Shown in pieces: positions 9,843-18,398 of a stretch of DNA of 35,319 nucleotides (the stretch's first letter is position 1; every line of letters begins with the position of its first letter). Source of the stretch: Candidatus Gemmiger faecigallinarum (lineage in GTDB: Bacteria; Bacillota; Clostridia; Oscillospirales; Ruminococcaceae); contig DWVD01000037.1 in NCBI GenBank assembly GCA_019120395.1, forward strand, positions 1 through 35,319, in the 5' to 3' direction. A model generated the notes under the pieces. It saw nothing but the letters and a program-made list of their open reading frames with translations. It ran no database searches and was not told the origin of the DNA. Made by a program: the position numbers and the translations under genes.

Positions 9843-9945
9843 GGCTGCCATTTATTGGTCGCTGCCCGTTTTCGGCCGCAATGTAGGGCGGGCGATCTCG
9901 CCCGCCGCGGGGCCTTGCGGCATCGCCGTGTACTGCGGGGAAGGG
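9843..9945. repeat. Intergenic repeat B, copy 2
   Basis: Near-identical to 9601-9703. After position ~9945 the sequence diverges and the right terminal repeat seen in copy 1 is absent, so this is a truncated or independently inserted copy. Confidence 0.8.
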
Positions 9946-10023
9946 TTCTGTCAGACCTTGCTGGGTATTTCCACCGCAAACCGGCAATGCACCCCTCAGT
10001 CTGCGCCTTCCGGCGCATCCAGC

Positions 10024-10162
10024 TCCCCTTGCAGGGGAGCCTTTTTGTGCGTTGCCGTCCCGGAAGCCTCCCCTGCAAGGGGAGGTGTCGCCGCAGGCGA
10101 CGGAGGGGTGCCGCACCTGGCCTTGCAAATACCCTTCCGGGCCGCCGCACTCTCCCGGCCGC
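10024..10162. repeat. Intergenic repeat A, copy 2
   Basis: Near-identical to 9343-9482. It is preceded by a hairpin GCTCCCCT-TGC-AGGGGAGC (10022-10040) with a CTTTTT tail that could work as a terminator on the plus strand. Confidence 0.8.
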
Positions 10163-10261
10163 CGCGTTGATACACTTTTGCTGAAACTCCCCTTTAAGAT
10201 GGAGAAAACCGGAAAGCGGCGGCCGGCCGCCGACTCCCCCATCCCAAAAGGAGGTCCCGCC

Positions 10262-11659
10262 ATGAACCACCGTCATTCCCTGCCCGCCCTGCTGCCGGCT
10301 GCCGCGCTGGTGCTTGCCCTGCTGGCCGGCTGCGCCGCCGGCCCCTCCGGCGTCGGCCCCTCCGGCGTCGACACATCGGCCCCCGCCGCATCCGCCCCGG
10401 TTGAAAGCGCCGCCCCCGTGACCCCGGCCCCGGCCGGCTCCGCCGCGCCCGGCGGTTCCCCGGCCCCGGCCGCCGCACAGGACGCCTGGCCGGCGCCGGA
10501 GTCCGGCATCCCTTATACGCCCATCGAAAACTTTGCCCCCGCCGGCGTGGTGCGCGCCATGCCGGACAGCCAGTACGGCGCGGCGTCCGACGCCGGTTAC
10601 TACGACGTCTGCCGCCAAGAGGACGGCTCCGCGCTGCTGACCTTTGTGGATTATGCCACAAAACAACAGGTCGTTTTGTGCAGCCAGCCCAACTGCACCC
10701 ACGATTCCGACGCCTGCCCCGCCTGGTACAGCTACGGCAACGCGCTGCGGGTCTATCCCATTGGGGGCAGGCTGGCGGTGCTGCAGGGCGGTGCGGCTGC
10801 CGGCAGCGACGGGCTGGTGCCCAGGCTGGACGTGATGAACGCCGACGGCAGCGGCCGGCAGACGGCGTTTACCTTCCCGGCCAGCTGCTGGGTCAGCACT
10901 CTGCCCCACTACCACATGGCCCGCGATGACGAAAACCTCTACTTTGTCATCACCGACACTTCCTCCGGCGAGCGGCAGGCCACGCTGTGCGCCGCCCATA
11001 TCCCCACCGGGCAGGTGTTCGCCCTCTGCGGCCTGCCGGAGGACGAGACCCATCTGGTGGGCGGTACCGACGGCGTGCTGGTGCTGGAGTACACCCCCGG
11101 CATCAACCAGAGCACCGACGCCGCTCCCGCCGACACCCAGGTGGTCAAGCTGGATCTGGCCGCGCGGCGGCTGACCCCGCTGGTCAGTTATCCCTTCGGC
11201 TCCGCGCTGACTGCCTGTGACCGGGAGATCTTCTACCTGCTCTCCGGCAGCACGGTGCGCAGCATCAACCTGGTGGACGGCAGCACGGCGGTGGAGATGC
11301 CCGTCGCCCTGCCGGAGGGCTGCAGCGGCGTCCAGCGGCTGGCCGGCGTGTTCGGCGGGCAGCTGGTGGCCTATACCTGGACCGACGGCAGCATGAACGC
11401 CGCCGGCGAGCTGCGCTTTTTTGCCATCGACCCCACCACCGGCGCGCGCACCGACCTGCCTTACACTTATACCGACGCCGGCGGCCAGCAGCAGCCCTGC
11501 CTGCCTGTGGCCGAGACCGAGACCGGGTTCCTCTGCCAGGCAGGGGAGGCAGGCGCGCCGGAGGGCGCGGGCCGGTACGCGGGCGTCCAGTACGCGCTGG
11601 TGCCCAAAGAGACGTTCTGGGCCGGCACCGCCGACATGGCCCCGATGCCGCTGTCCTGA
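10262..11659 (+). CDS. Lipoprotein of the C-x4-C-x-H-x4-C family
   Basis: 465 residues. A signal peptide ends in the lipobox LLAGC (Cys about 24), followed by a long Pro/Ser/Ala-rich tether (about 25-80), so the domain sits on the outer face of the membrane. About residues 140-155 read LCSQPNCTHDSDACPA, matching the motif of the proteins at 8087 and 18399, then DVMNADGSGRQT. Further blocks such as ENLYFVITDTSSGERQ look like blades of a beta-propeller (inference). AAAAGGAGG lies 7 bases before the ATG, while a longer in-frame extension into the repeats has no ribosome site. Function unknown; nearness to the two-component operon suggests an envelope-sensing or binding role. Confidence 0.82.
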   Translation: MNHRHSLPALLPAAALVLALLAGCAAGPSGVGPSGVDTSAPAASAPVESAAPVTPAPAGSAAPGGSPAPAAAQDAWPAPESGIPYTPIENFAPAGVVRAMPDSQYGAASDAGYYDVCRQEDGSALLTFVDYATKQQVVLCSQPNCTHDSDACPAWYSYGNALRVYPIGGRLAVLQGGAAAGSDGLVPRLDVMNADGSGRQTAFTFPASCWVSTLPHYHMARDDENLYFVITDTSSGERQATLCAAHIPTGQVFALCGLPEDETHLVGGTDGVLVLEYTPGINQSTDAAPADTQVVKLDLAARRLTPLVSYPFGSALTACDREIFYLLSGSTVRSINLVDGSTAVEMPVALPEGCSGVQRLAGVFGGQLVAYTWTDGSMNAAGELRFFAIDPTTGARTDLPYTYTDAGGQQQPCLPVAETETGFLCQAGEAGAPEGAGRYAGVQYALVPKETFWAGTADMAPMPLS

Positions 11660-11670
11660 ACCGCGCCCGC

Positions 11671-11699
11671 TTGCAACCCGGACCCAAGGCTGATACAAT
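11671..11699 (+). promoter_or_regulatory. Predicted promoter of the aminotransferase gene
   Basis: TTGCAA (11671-11676), 17-base spacer ending in TGA, TACAAT (11694-11699). It is an extended -10 promoter just 12 bases after the lipoprotein stop; it would make the aminotransferase an independent unit with a ~90-base leader. Confidence 0.7.
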
Positions 11700-11796
11700 A
11701 AGAAAAACGCACCCGGCCCGCCACAGTCAGGCCGGCTGCGCTTTGGCAAAAATAGAGACCGGCCCCGCGCGCTGCGCCCGACCGGGGGAAAGCGGG

Positions 11797-12972
11797 ATGT
11801 TGATGCAATTTTCCAAACGACTGGACCTGTTCGGGCCGGAGATCTTTGCGGCGCTGAACGACCGCAAGGTGGAACTGGAAGCCGAGGGCAAAAAGATCTA
11901 CAACCTGTCGGTGGGCACGCCGGACTTTCCGCCCGCGCCCCACATCAAGCAGGCGCTGCTGGACGCCGCCGCGGCGGATGAAAACTGGAAATACAGCCTG
12001 CGGGACCTGCCGGAGATGCTGCAGGCCGTCTGCGACTATTACCGGCGCCGCTTTGGCGTGGCGGGCCTGACGCCCGACCATGTGATGAGCTTTTCCGGCA
12101 GCCAGGACGGCATCGGCCACCTGGGCCTGACGCTGTGCAACGACGGCGACCTGGTGCTGCTGCCCGACCCCTGCTACCCGGTGTTTATGACCGGCAGCGA
12201 GCTGGGCGGCGCCGAGCCCTGGTACTACAAACTGACCAAAGAGAACGGCTTTCTGCCCGACGTGGCCGCCATCCCCGATGACGTGGCCGACCGGGCCAAG
12301 TACATGCTGGTGTCGCTGCCGGCCAACCCGGTGGGCAGCGTGGGCAGCCCGGAACTGTACCGCCGGTTGGTGGATTTCTGCCGGGCGCACGACATCCTGC
12401 TGGTCCACGACAACGCTTACAGCGACATCATCTTTGACGGCCGGGTGGGCGGCAGCGTATTCAACACCCCCGGCGCCGAGGAGGTGGCGGTGGAGTTTTT
12501 CAGCCTGAGCAAGAGTTTTAACGTCACCGGCGCGCGCATCAGCTTCCTGGTGGGGCGGCCGGACGTGGTGGCCGCCTGCAAAAAGCTGCGCACCCAGATC
12601 GACTTTGGCATGTTCCTGCCCATCCAGAAAGCCGCCATCGCCGCGCTGACCGGTCCGCTGGACAGCGTCAGGGCCCAGTGCGCCGAGTACCAGCGCCGCC
12701 GCGACGCCCTGTGCGGCGGCCTGCGGGCCGCCGGCTGGGACGTGCCGGACAGCCACGGCAGCATGTTCGTCTGGGCGCCGCTGCCCGGCGGCCGCACCAA
12801 CAGCATGGATTTCTGCATGGAGCTGATCGAGAAAGCCGGCGTCATCTGCACGCCCGGCTCCAGCTTCGGCCCCTCCGGCGAGGGGTACGTCCGCTTTGCG
12901 CTGACCATGCCGGTGGAGCGCATCCAAGCCGCCGTGGCCGCCATCGCCGCCAGCGGCGTGCTGGCCGGCTGA
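11797..12972 (+). CDS. Class I/II (fold type I) PLP-dependent aminotransferase
   Basis: 391 residues, the usual length. PLP-binding lysine in FFSLSKSFNVTGAR; aspartate and tyrosine of the cofactor site in VHDNAYSDIIFDG; C-terminal substrate-binding arginine in YVRFALTMP. The usual NPTG motif reads NPVGS. It is closest in style to the alanine/aspartate or LL-diaminopimelate aminotransferase group, but the substrate cannot be fixed from sequence alone. Two in-frame ATGs (11797 and 11803) follow a weak GGGGGAA site; 11797 has the better spacing. The much longer open frame that begins at 11671 starts at the promoter and is rejected. A terminator follows. Confidence 0.88.
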   Translation: MLMQFSKRLDLFGPEIFAALNDRKVELEAEGKKIYNLSVGTPDFPPAPHIKQALLDAAAADENWKYSLRDLPEMLQAVCDYYRRRFGVAGLTPDHVMSFSGSQDGIGHLGLTLCNDGDLVLLPDPCYPVFMTGSELGGAEPWYYKLTKENGFLPDVAAIPDDVADRAKYMLVSLPANPVGSVGSPELYRRLVDFCRAHDILLVHDNAYSDIIFDGRVGGSVFNTPGAEEVAVEFFSLSKSFNVTGARISFLVGRPDVVAACKKLRTQIDFGMFLPIQKAAIAALTGPLDSVRAQCAEYQRRRDALCGGLRAAGWDVPDSHGSMFVWAPLPGGRTNSMDFCMELIEKAGVICTPGSSFGPSGEGYVRFALTMPVERIQAAVAAIAASGVLAG

Positions 12973-13060
12973 ACCGCCCGCCCCTTTTGAATGACCCGTT
13001 TTGCCGCCGCAGCCCTGGCGGAGTGCGCACAAGGGAGCTTTGCCGCAAATCCAATTTAAG

Positions 13061-13098
13061 AACAGGCCGTTGGCTGCATTGCCGCCGGCCTGTTTTTT
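13061..13098 (+). terminator. Intrinsic terminator after the aminotransferase gene
   Basis: A 9-bp stem AACAGGCCG (13061-13069) with CGGCCTGTT (13086-13094), then T-rich sequence. A further hairpin, TTGCCGC/GCGGCAA (13123-13140), follows without a T-run. The rest of the gap up to the MarR promoter shows no gene. Confidence 0.82.
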
Positions 13099-13258
13099 GC
13101 GATTTTTCGGTGCTGCGCAGTTTTGCCGCCTGCGCGGCAAGGCCAATGCTTCCCTGCGTTTCCTCCGCTTTCCGCTCCGGCGTTTTTTGTGCAATATGGC
13201 GTCTCTGCCGGCCCTTTTTCTGTAAATATGAACAAAATGAAAAATATCCATGTACCCC

Positions 13259-13287
13259 TTGCATCCCGCCAGAGGCGGCGGTATGAT
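13259..13287 (+). promoter_or_regulatory. Promoter of the marR-ABC exporter operon
   Basis: TTGCAT (13259-13264), 17-base spacer, TATGAT (13282-13287). It is followed within about 10 bases by a palindrome that fits a MarR operator. Confidence 0.78.
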
Positions 13288-13297
13288 AGTAGCGTCT

Positions 13298-13323
13298 AAA
13301 TGCTTAACGTGCGTTAAACATTT
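13298..13323. promoter_or_regulatory. Probable MarR operator
   Basis: Inverted repeat AAATGCTTAAC-GTGC-GTTAAACATTT: 10 of 11 positions are symmetric. It covers the predicted transcription start region and lies 28 bases before the marR start codon, so bound repressor would block its own operon. Confidence 0.75.
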
Positions 13324-13351
13324 GCGCGCTGTTGCGAAAGGAGGCGCCGGG

Positions 13352-13888
13352 ATGGAAAACAGCCAGGTCATGAGCGAGCTGTTCCAGCTGCTGTGGCAGA
13401 TGTACAAGACAGTCCAGCTGAGCCTGCAGCAGGTGGAGAGCCGCTGTTCCAAGGGGCAGTTTTTCATGCTGGAACGGCTGGGGATCATCCTTGACCGCCA
13501 CAGCACCGACGGCACCGTCCCGGTCTCCACCCTGGCCGTACAGCTGCGGGTGCTGCCGGCGGCGGTGTCCCGTTCGCTGCGCCAGCTGGAGGACGCCGGC
13601 CTGGCCGAGCGCGTGCCCGACCCCGCCGACCACCGCCGCATCCTGGTGCGCCTGACCCCCGCCGGGCAGGCGCTGCGCCGCAGTGTGGAGGACGACATGC
13701 GGGAATATATCCACCGCGTGGTGCAGCGCATGGGCGAGGCGGAGTTCATCGCCCTGCTGGACAGCTGGCGCGCCTGGGACGAAGCCATGCGCGCCGAGCT
13801 TCCGGTCCAGGGCGGCGCGCCGCCCGCCCCCTGCCCGCACGGGCAGATACCCCAGCCCCAAAAGAAGGAGGAAACCGCTTCATGCTGA
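13352..13888 (+). CDS. MarR-family transcriptional regulator
   Basis: 178 residues. The winged-helix region has VSTLAVQLRVLPAAVSRSLR (recognition helix), DAGLAERVPDPADHRR (wing with the conserved D-x-R-like turn) and LVRLTPAGQAL. A proline-rich tail of about 25 residues is not typical. The ATG is preceded by AAAGGAGG. The 3' end overlaps the first ABC gene by 7 bases, so the regulator and exporter are coupled. It most likely represses the operon through the palindrome at 13298-13323 and is released by a ligand that the exporter removes (inference from the family). Confidence 0.9.
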   Translation: MENSQVMSELFQLLWQMYKTVQLSLQQVESRCSKGQFFMLERLGIILDRHSTDGTVPVSTLAVQLRVLPAAVSRSLRQLEDAGLAERVPDPADHRRILVRLTPAGQALRRSVEDDMREYIHRVVQRMGEAEFIALLDSWRAWDEAMRAELPVQGGAPPAPCPHGQIPQPQKKEETASC

Positions 13889-16128
13889 ACATTTTCCGTC
13901 ACCTGGCAAAGCATTGGGTCACCATACTGGCCGTGGTGGTGCTGCTTCTGGTGCAGGCCAACTGCGACCTGGCTTTGCCAAGCTACACTTCTGACATCGT
14001 GGATGTGGGCATCCAGCAGGGCGGCGTGGAAAACGGCCTGCCGGAATCCGCCCGCCAGACCACGCTGGACGCCCTGTCGGTGCTGATGTCCAACGAGGAC
14101 GCCGCCGCGCTGGACGCCGCCTACGGCCCCGCCGACGAAAACGGCGTGCGCGCGCTGCTGGACACCGTCACCGAGGAACAGCAGGCCGCCCTGGCCGACG
14201 CGCTGACCACCCCCGACGTGGCGCTGTATATGGCGGCCGCGGCCCAGTCCGCCAGCCGGCAGGGCGTGGAGACCGCCCTGCCGGAGCCTCAGGACCTGGA
14301 CGCCGCCTCCGCCATGCTCAGCGCCGCGGCCGCCGCGCCTGACTTTGACCACGAAACCCTGCTGGCCCGGCTGTCCGGCGCCGCCGGCAGCCTGGACGAG
14401 ACCGCCGCCGAGACGCTGGCCAGCCAGGCCGTGCAGCTGGTGCGGCTGGAGTACCAGGCCCAGGGCATCGACGGCGACGTGCAGATGCATTACCTGCTGA
14501 CCACCGGCGGCGAGATGCTGCTGGTGGCGCTGCTGATGGCCGCGGCGGCCATCTCGGTGGGCTTTCTGGCCAGCCGGGTGTCGGCCGCGGTGGGCCGCGA
14601 CCTGCGCCGGCAGGTGTTCGGCAAGGTCATCAGCTTCTCCAACGCCGAGACCGACCGCTTCTCCACCGCGTCGCTGATCACCCGCACCACCAACGACATC
14701 CAGCAGGTGCAGATGACCTCGGTCATGCTGTTGCGCATCGTCATCTACGCGCCGATTTTGGGCATCGGCGGCATCATCCGGGTGGCCGGCACCGACACCG
14801 GCCTGTCCTGGATCATCGTGCTGGCGGTGGCGCTGCTGCTGGCGCTGGTGTTTGTGCTGATGCAGGTGGCCATGCCCAAGTTCAAGATCATGCAGAAATT
14901 GGTGGATCGGCTGAACCTGGTCAGCCGCGAGATCTTGACCGGCATCATGCCCATCCGCGCGTTCAGCCGCGAAAAGTTCGAGGAAGAACGCTTTGACGCC
15001 GCCAACAAAGACCTGATGAAGACCCAGCTGTTCACCAACCGGACCATGACCTTTATGATGCCGGCCATGACGCTGATCATGAACGGCATCAGCCTGCTGA
15101 TCGTCTGGTTCGGCGGCCATGCCATGGAAACCAGCGGCATGCAGGTGGGCGACCTGATCGCCTTTATCACCTACACGATGCAGATCGTCATGTCCTTCCT
15201 GATGCTGACGGCCATCTCCATCATGCTGCCCCGCGCGGGCGTGGCCGCCGACCGCATCGAAGAAGTGCTGCGCACCGAGCCGGTCATCGAGGACCCGGCC
15301 CCGGCGCAGCTGCCCGCCGGCCTGGAAAACAAGCAGTGGCGCGGCGTGGTGCAGTTTGACCACGTGAACTTCCGCTTCCCCGGCGCCGACGCCGACGCGC
15401 TGGAGGACATCACCTTCACCGCCGAGCCGGGCAAGACCACCGCCATCATCGGCTCCACCGGCTGCGGCAAGTCGACGCTGCTCAACCTGATCCCCCGTTT
15501 TTACGACGTCACCGGCGGCAAGATCACGCTGGACGGCGTGGACTTGCGGCAGATGCCCCAGGAAACGCTGCGCGCCCAGCTGGGCTATGTGCCGCAGAAG
15601 GGGGTGCTGTTCTCCGGCACCATCGAGTCCAACCTGAAATTCGGCGGCGACGCCATCCCCGACGCCGACATGGTGCAGGCGGCCGAGATCGCCCAGGCCA
15701 CCGAGTTCATCTCGGCCAAGCCGGAGGGTTACCAAAGCCCCATCGCCCAGGGCGGCACCAATGTTTCCGGCGGGCAGAAGCAGCGGCTTTCCATCGCCCG
15801 CGCCATCGCCAAAAATCCCAAAGTCTATTTGTTTGACGACAGCTTCTCGGCGCTGGACTACAAGACCGACGTGACGCTGCGCCGCGCGCTGAAAGAAAAG
15901 ACCGGCGACGCCACCGTCATCATCGTGGCGCAGCGCATCTCGACGGTGCTGCACGCCGACCAGATTTTGGTGCTGGACGATGGCCGTATCGTCGGCTGCG
16001 GCCGCCATGCGGACCTGCTGGCCACCTGCCCCGAATACCGCGAGATCGCCAAAAGCCAGCTGAGCGAGAAGGACCTGGCCAAAGCCAGCGTCACCGCCGG
16101 CGAAACTGCGAAAGGAGGCGAGGCCTGA
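13882..16128 (+). CDS. Heterodimeric ABC exporter subunit with degenerate ATPase site and large extracellular insert
   Basis: 748 residues, about 150 longer than usual half-transporters. The first membrane helix (about 14-35) is followed by an Ala/Asp/Glu-rich, non-membrane segment of about 160 residues (about 45-205) before the second helix; by topology it would lie outside the cell. The remaining type IV exporter membrane domain precedes a nucleotide-binding domain with Walker A GSTGCGKST (about 524), signature NVSGGQKQRLS, and Walker B ending LFDDSFSALD. The catalytic glutamate after Walker B is Asp, as in the TM287-type half of heterodimers. It pairs with the next gene, which starts one base inside its stop codon (TGATG). 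Substrate unknown. Confidence 0.9.
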   Translation: MLNIFRHLAKHWVTILAVVVLLLVQANCDLALPSYTSDIVDVGIQQGGVENGLPESARQTTLDALSVLMSNEDAAALDAAYGPADENGVRALLDTVTEEQQAALADALTTPDVALYMAAAAQSASRQGVETALPEPQDLDAASAMLSAAAAAPDFDHETLLARLSGAAGSLDETAAETLASQAVQLVRLEYQAQGIDGDVQMHYLLTTGGEMLLVALLMAAAAISVGFLASRVSAAVGRDLRRQVFGKVISFSNAETDRFSTASLITRTTNDIQQVQMTSVMLLRIVIYAPILGIGGIIRVAGTDTGLSWIIVLAVALLLALVFVLMQVAMPKFKIMQKLVDRLNLVSREILTGIMPIRAFSREKFEEERFDAANKDLMKTQLFTNRTMTFMMPAMTLIMNGISLLIVWFGGHAMETSGMQVGDLIAFITYTMQIVMSFLMLTAISIMLPRAGVAADRIEEVLRTEPVIEDPAPAQLPAGLENKQWRGVVQFDHVNFRFPGADADALEDITFTAEPGKTTAIIGSTGCGKSTLLNLIPRFYDVTGGKITLDGVDLRQMPQETLRAQLGYVPQKGVLFSGTIESNLKFGGDAIPDADMVQAAEIAQATEFISAKPEGYQSPIAQGGTNVSGGQKQRLSIARAIAKNPKVYLFDDSFSALDYKTDVTLRRALKEKTGDATVIIVAQRISTVLHADQILVLDDGRIVGCGRHADLLATCPEYREIAKSQLSEKDLAKASVTAGETAKGGEA

Positions 16129-17939
16129 TGCCGCCAGTAAGACGCGGTCCCGGCGAAAAGCCCAAGGACCTGACCGGTACCCTGCGCCGCCTGCTGGGCA
16201 CCATGGGCAAATTCCGCGCGGCGTTCATTGCCGTGCTGGTCTTTGCCATGCTTTCCACCATCTTCAACATTGCCGGCCCCAAGATCCTGGCCGAGGCCAC
16301 CACGGCCCTGGCCACCGGCTGGTATGCCATGATCACCGGCACCGGCAGCATCGATTTCGGCTACATCGGCCAGATCTTGCTGATCTTGCTGGGCATGTAC
16401 CTGCTTTCGGCCTGTTTCAGCTTTGTGCAGGGCTGGCTGATGAGCGGCGTGTCCCAGCGGCTGTGCTACGACCTGCGCCGTCAGATCAGCGAAAAGATCA
16501 ACCGTCTGCCGCTGGCCTACTTTGAAAAGCGCACCGTCGGCGAGGTTTTGAGCCGCATCACCAACGATGTGGACACGCTGGGCCAGAGCTTGAACCAGAG
16601 CGTCACCACCCTGATCACCAGCATCACCACCATGATCGGCGTGCTGATCATGATGCTGTCCATCAGCCCGGCCATGACGCTGATCGCCATCCTGATCCTG
16701 CCGGTATCCATCTGCCTGGTGCTTTTGGTGGTGCGGTTCAGCCAGAAATACTTCCGCGCCCAGCAGAAATACCTGGGCGACGTCAACGGCCAGGTGGAGG
16801 AGGTCTACTCCGGCCACAACGTCGTCAAAGCCTTCAACCGTGAGACCGCGGTGCTGGACGAGTTTGGCACCGCCAACGACAAGCTGTACGAGTCCGCCTG
16901 GAAGAGCCAGTTCCTCTCCGGCCTGATGATGCCGGTGATGAACTTTGTGGGCAACCTGGGCTATGTGGCGGTGGCCGTGGTGGGCAGCATCTTTGCGGCC
17001 CAGGGCATCATCACCATCGGCGAGATCCAGGCCTTTATCCAGTACGTGAAAAACTTCACCCAGCCCATCCAGCAGCTGGCGCAGGTGTCCAACATGCTGC
17101 AGAGCATGGCGGCCGCCGCCGAGCGCGTGTTTGAGTTTTTGGCCGAGCCGGAGGAGGACCAGAAGGCCGACCCCGCCCGCCGCACCGACCCCGCCGTCAT
17201 CGACGGCCATGTGGACTTTGACCACGTGCGCTTTGGCTACACCCCGGACAAGGTCATCATCCACGACTTCAGCTGCCATGTGGAGCCGGGCCAGAAGGTG
17301 GCCATCGTCGGCCCCACCGGCGCCGGCAAGACCACCATGGTCAAGCTGCTGATGCGCTTTTACGACGTGGACAGCGGCTCCATCACCTTAAGCGGCCACA
17401 ACGTCAGGGACTTTGACCGCACCGAGCTGCGCGAGGGCTTTGGCATGGTGCTGCAGGACACCTGGCTGTTCAAGGGCACCATTATGGAGAACATCCGCTA
17501 CGGCCGCCTGGACGCCACCGACGAGGAGGTCATCGCCGCGGCCAAGGCTGCCAATGCCGATCACTTTATCCGCACGCTGCCCGGCGGCTACCAGATGGAG
17601 CTGAACGAGGACGCCTCCAACGTCAGCCAGGGCCAGAAGCAGCTTTTGACCATCGCCCGCGCCATCCTGGCGGACAACAGGATCCTGATTTTGGACGAGG
17701 CCACCAGCTCGGTGGATACCCGCACCGAACAGCGCATCCAGACCGCCATGGACAACCTGATGCGCGGGCGCACCAGCTTTGTGATCGCCCACCGGCTGTC
17801 CACCATCCGGGACGCCGACACCATCCTGGTCATGCGCGACGGCGACATCGTCGAGCAGGGCAAGCACGAGGAGCTGCTGGCCAAGGGCGGTTTCTACGCC
17901 GAGCTGTACAACAGCCAGTTCGAGGACGTGACGGCGTAA
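16128..17939 (+). CDS. Heterodimeric ABC exporter subunit with canonical catalytic glutamate
   Basis: 603 residues, standard half-transporter length. Six membrane segments occupy about 30-320; the nucleotide-binding domain has Walker A GPTGAGKTT (about 396), Walker B LILDEATSSVD with the catalytic Glu, and the altered signature NVSQGQKQLLT (SQGQ instead of SGGQ). The combination of a normal Glu here, an Asp in the partner, and a changed signature here fits a heterodimer with one consensus and one degenerate ATP site (TM287/288, BmrCD type). AAAGGAGG lies just before the start, inside the end of the upstream gene. Likely drug, peptide or lipid export, controlled by the MarR protein. Confidence 0.92.
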   Translation: MPPVRRGPGEKPKDLTGTLRRLLGTMGKFRAAFIAVLVFAMLSTIFNIAGPKILAEATTALATGWYAMITGTGSIDFGYIGQILLILLGMYLLSACFSFVQGWLMSGVSQRLCYDLRRQISEKINRLPLAYFEKRTVGEVLSRITNDVDTLGQSLNQSVTTLITSITTMIGVLIMMLSISPAMTLIAILILPVSICLVLLVVRFSQKYFRAQQKYLGDVNGQVEEVYSGHNVVKAFNRETAVLDEFGTANDKLYESAWKSQFLSGLMMPVMNFVGNLGYVAVAVVGSIFAAQGIITIGEIQAFIQYVKNFTQPIQQLAQVSNMLQSMAAAAERVFEFLAEPEEDQKADPARRTDPAVIDGHVDFDHVRFGYTPDKVIIHDFSCHVEPGQKVAIVGPTGAGKTTMVKLLMRFYDVDSGSITLSGHNVRDFDRTELREGFGMVLQDTWLFKGTIMENIRYGRLDATDEEVIAAAKAANADHFIRTLPGGYQMELNEDASNVSQGQKQLLTIARAILADNRILILDEATSSVDTRTEQRIQTAMDNLMRGRTSFVIAHRLSTIRDADTILVMRDGDIVEQGKHEELLAKGGFYAELYNSQFEDVTA

Positions 17940-17979
17940 TGGCCGCGCAGGGACAGTACGCAAAAGAAAGGGCATTCGC

Positions 17980-18258
17980 ATGCCGGTATCCCCGTTTTCC
18001 TTCGCGCCGGCCTTGTGGCTGGCCGCCGCCAACCTGGCCGGCCTGGCCCTGATGGGCTGGGACAAGCGCTGCGCCCGCAGGGGCCGCCGCCGCATACCGG
18101 AAAAAGCGCTGTTTCTGGCCGCGCTGCTGGGCGGCGCGGCGGGGTGCTGGGCCGGGATGTACCTGTTCCGCCACAAGACCCGGCATTGGTATTTTGCCGT
18201 GGGCATGCCGCTGATCCTGGCCTGCCAGATCGCGCTGGCGGTGTGGCTGTGCCGGTAG
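17980..18258 (+). CDS. DUF1294 small membrane protein
   Basis: 92 residues. It shows the DUF1294 hallmarks: MGWDKRCAR after the first helix, RRIPEKALF, GGAAGCWAGM and FRHKTRHWYFAVGMPL. Three membrane helices are predicted. No biochemical role is established for the family as far as I know. It starts 40 bases after the ABC gene with an AGAAAGGG site and probably shares that transcript, ending at the terminator at 18288. Confidence 0.85.
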   Translation: MPVSPFSFAPALWLAAANLAGLALMGWDKRCARRGRRRIPEKALFLAALLGGAAGCWAGMYLFRHKTRHWYFAVGMPLILACQIALAVWLCR

Positions 18259-18287
18259 GCACAGCCGACGGCACAAAAATCTGATAC

Positions 18288-18335
18288 AAAAGCTCCCCGC
18301 GCAGACTGTTTGCAGCCGCCGCGGGGAGCTTTTTG
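18288..18335 (+). terminator. Intrinsic terminator of the marR-ABC-DUF1294 operon
   Basis: A perfect 14-bp stem (18288-18301 with 18320-18333) with an 18-base loop and a T-run. The sequence TGATACA flanks the hairpin on both sides (18282 and 18334). Confidence 0.85.
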
Positions 18336-18398
18336 ATACATCTTTGAAAATCCTGCCGGTTACCGTAAAGGCAGAACAACGGAAAGGAAGTGCCTGCC

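Larger units (their letters stand above)
9275..10261. other. Repeat-rich intergenic region without credible genes
   Basis: About 990 bases made of small intergenic repeats and hairpins. Open frames exist on both strands only because of the high G+C content and the repeated units; none has a ribosome site. An 8-bp hairpin at 9291-9312, immediately after the preceding gene, may act as its terminator. The last ~80 bases are the leader of the lipoprotein gene at 10262. Confidence 0.8.

Noticed and set aside
9275-10261. CRISPR array
   Set aside because: Repeats are few, long, unevenly spaced and partly inverted; no regular repeat-spacer pattern.
11467-16008. Open frame of 1513 codons on the minus strand
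   Set aside because: It runs antisense to the lipoprotein, aminotransferase, MarR and ABC genes, is rich in His, Gln, Gly and Arg, and has no ribosome site. It is a side effect of high G+C content.
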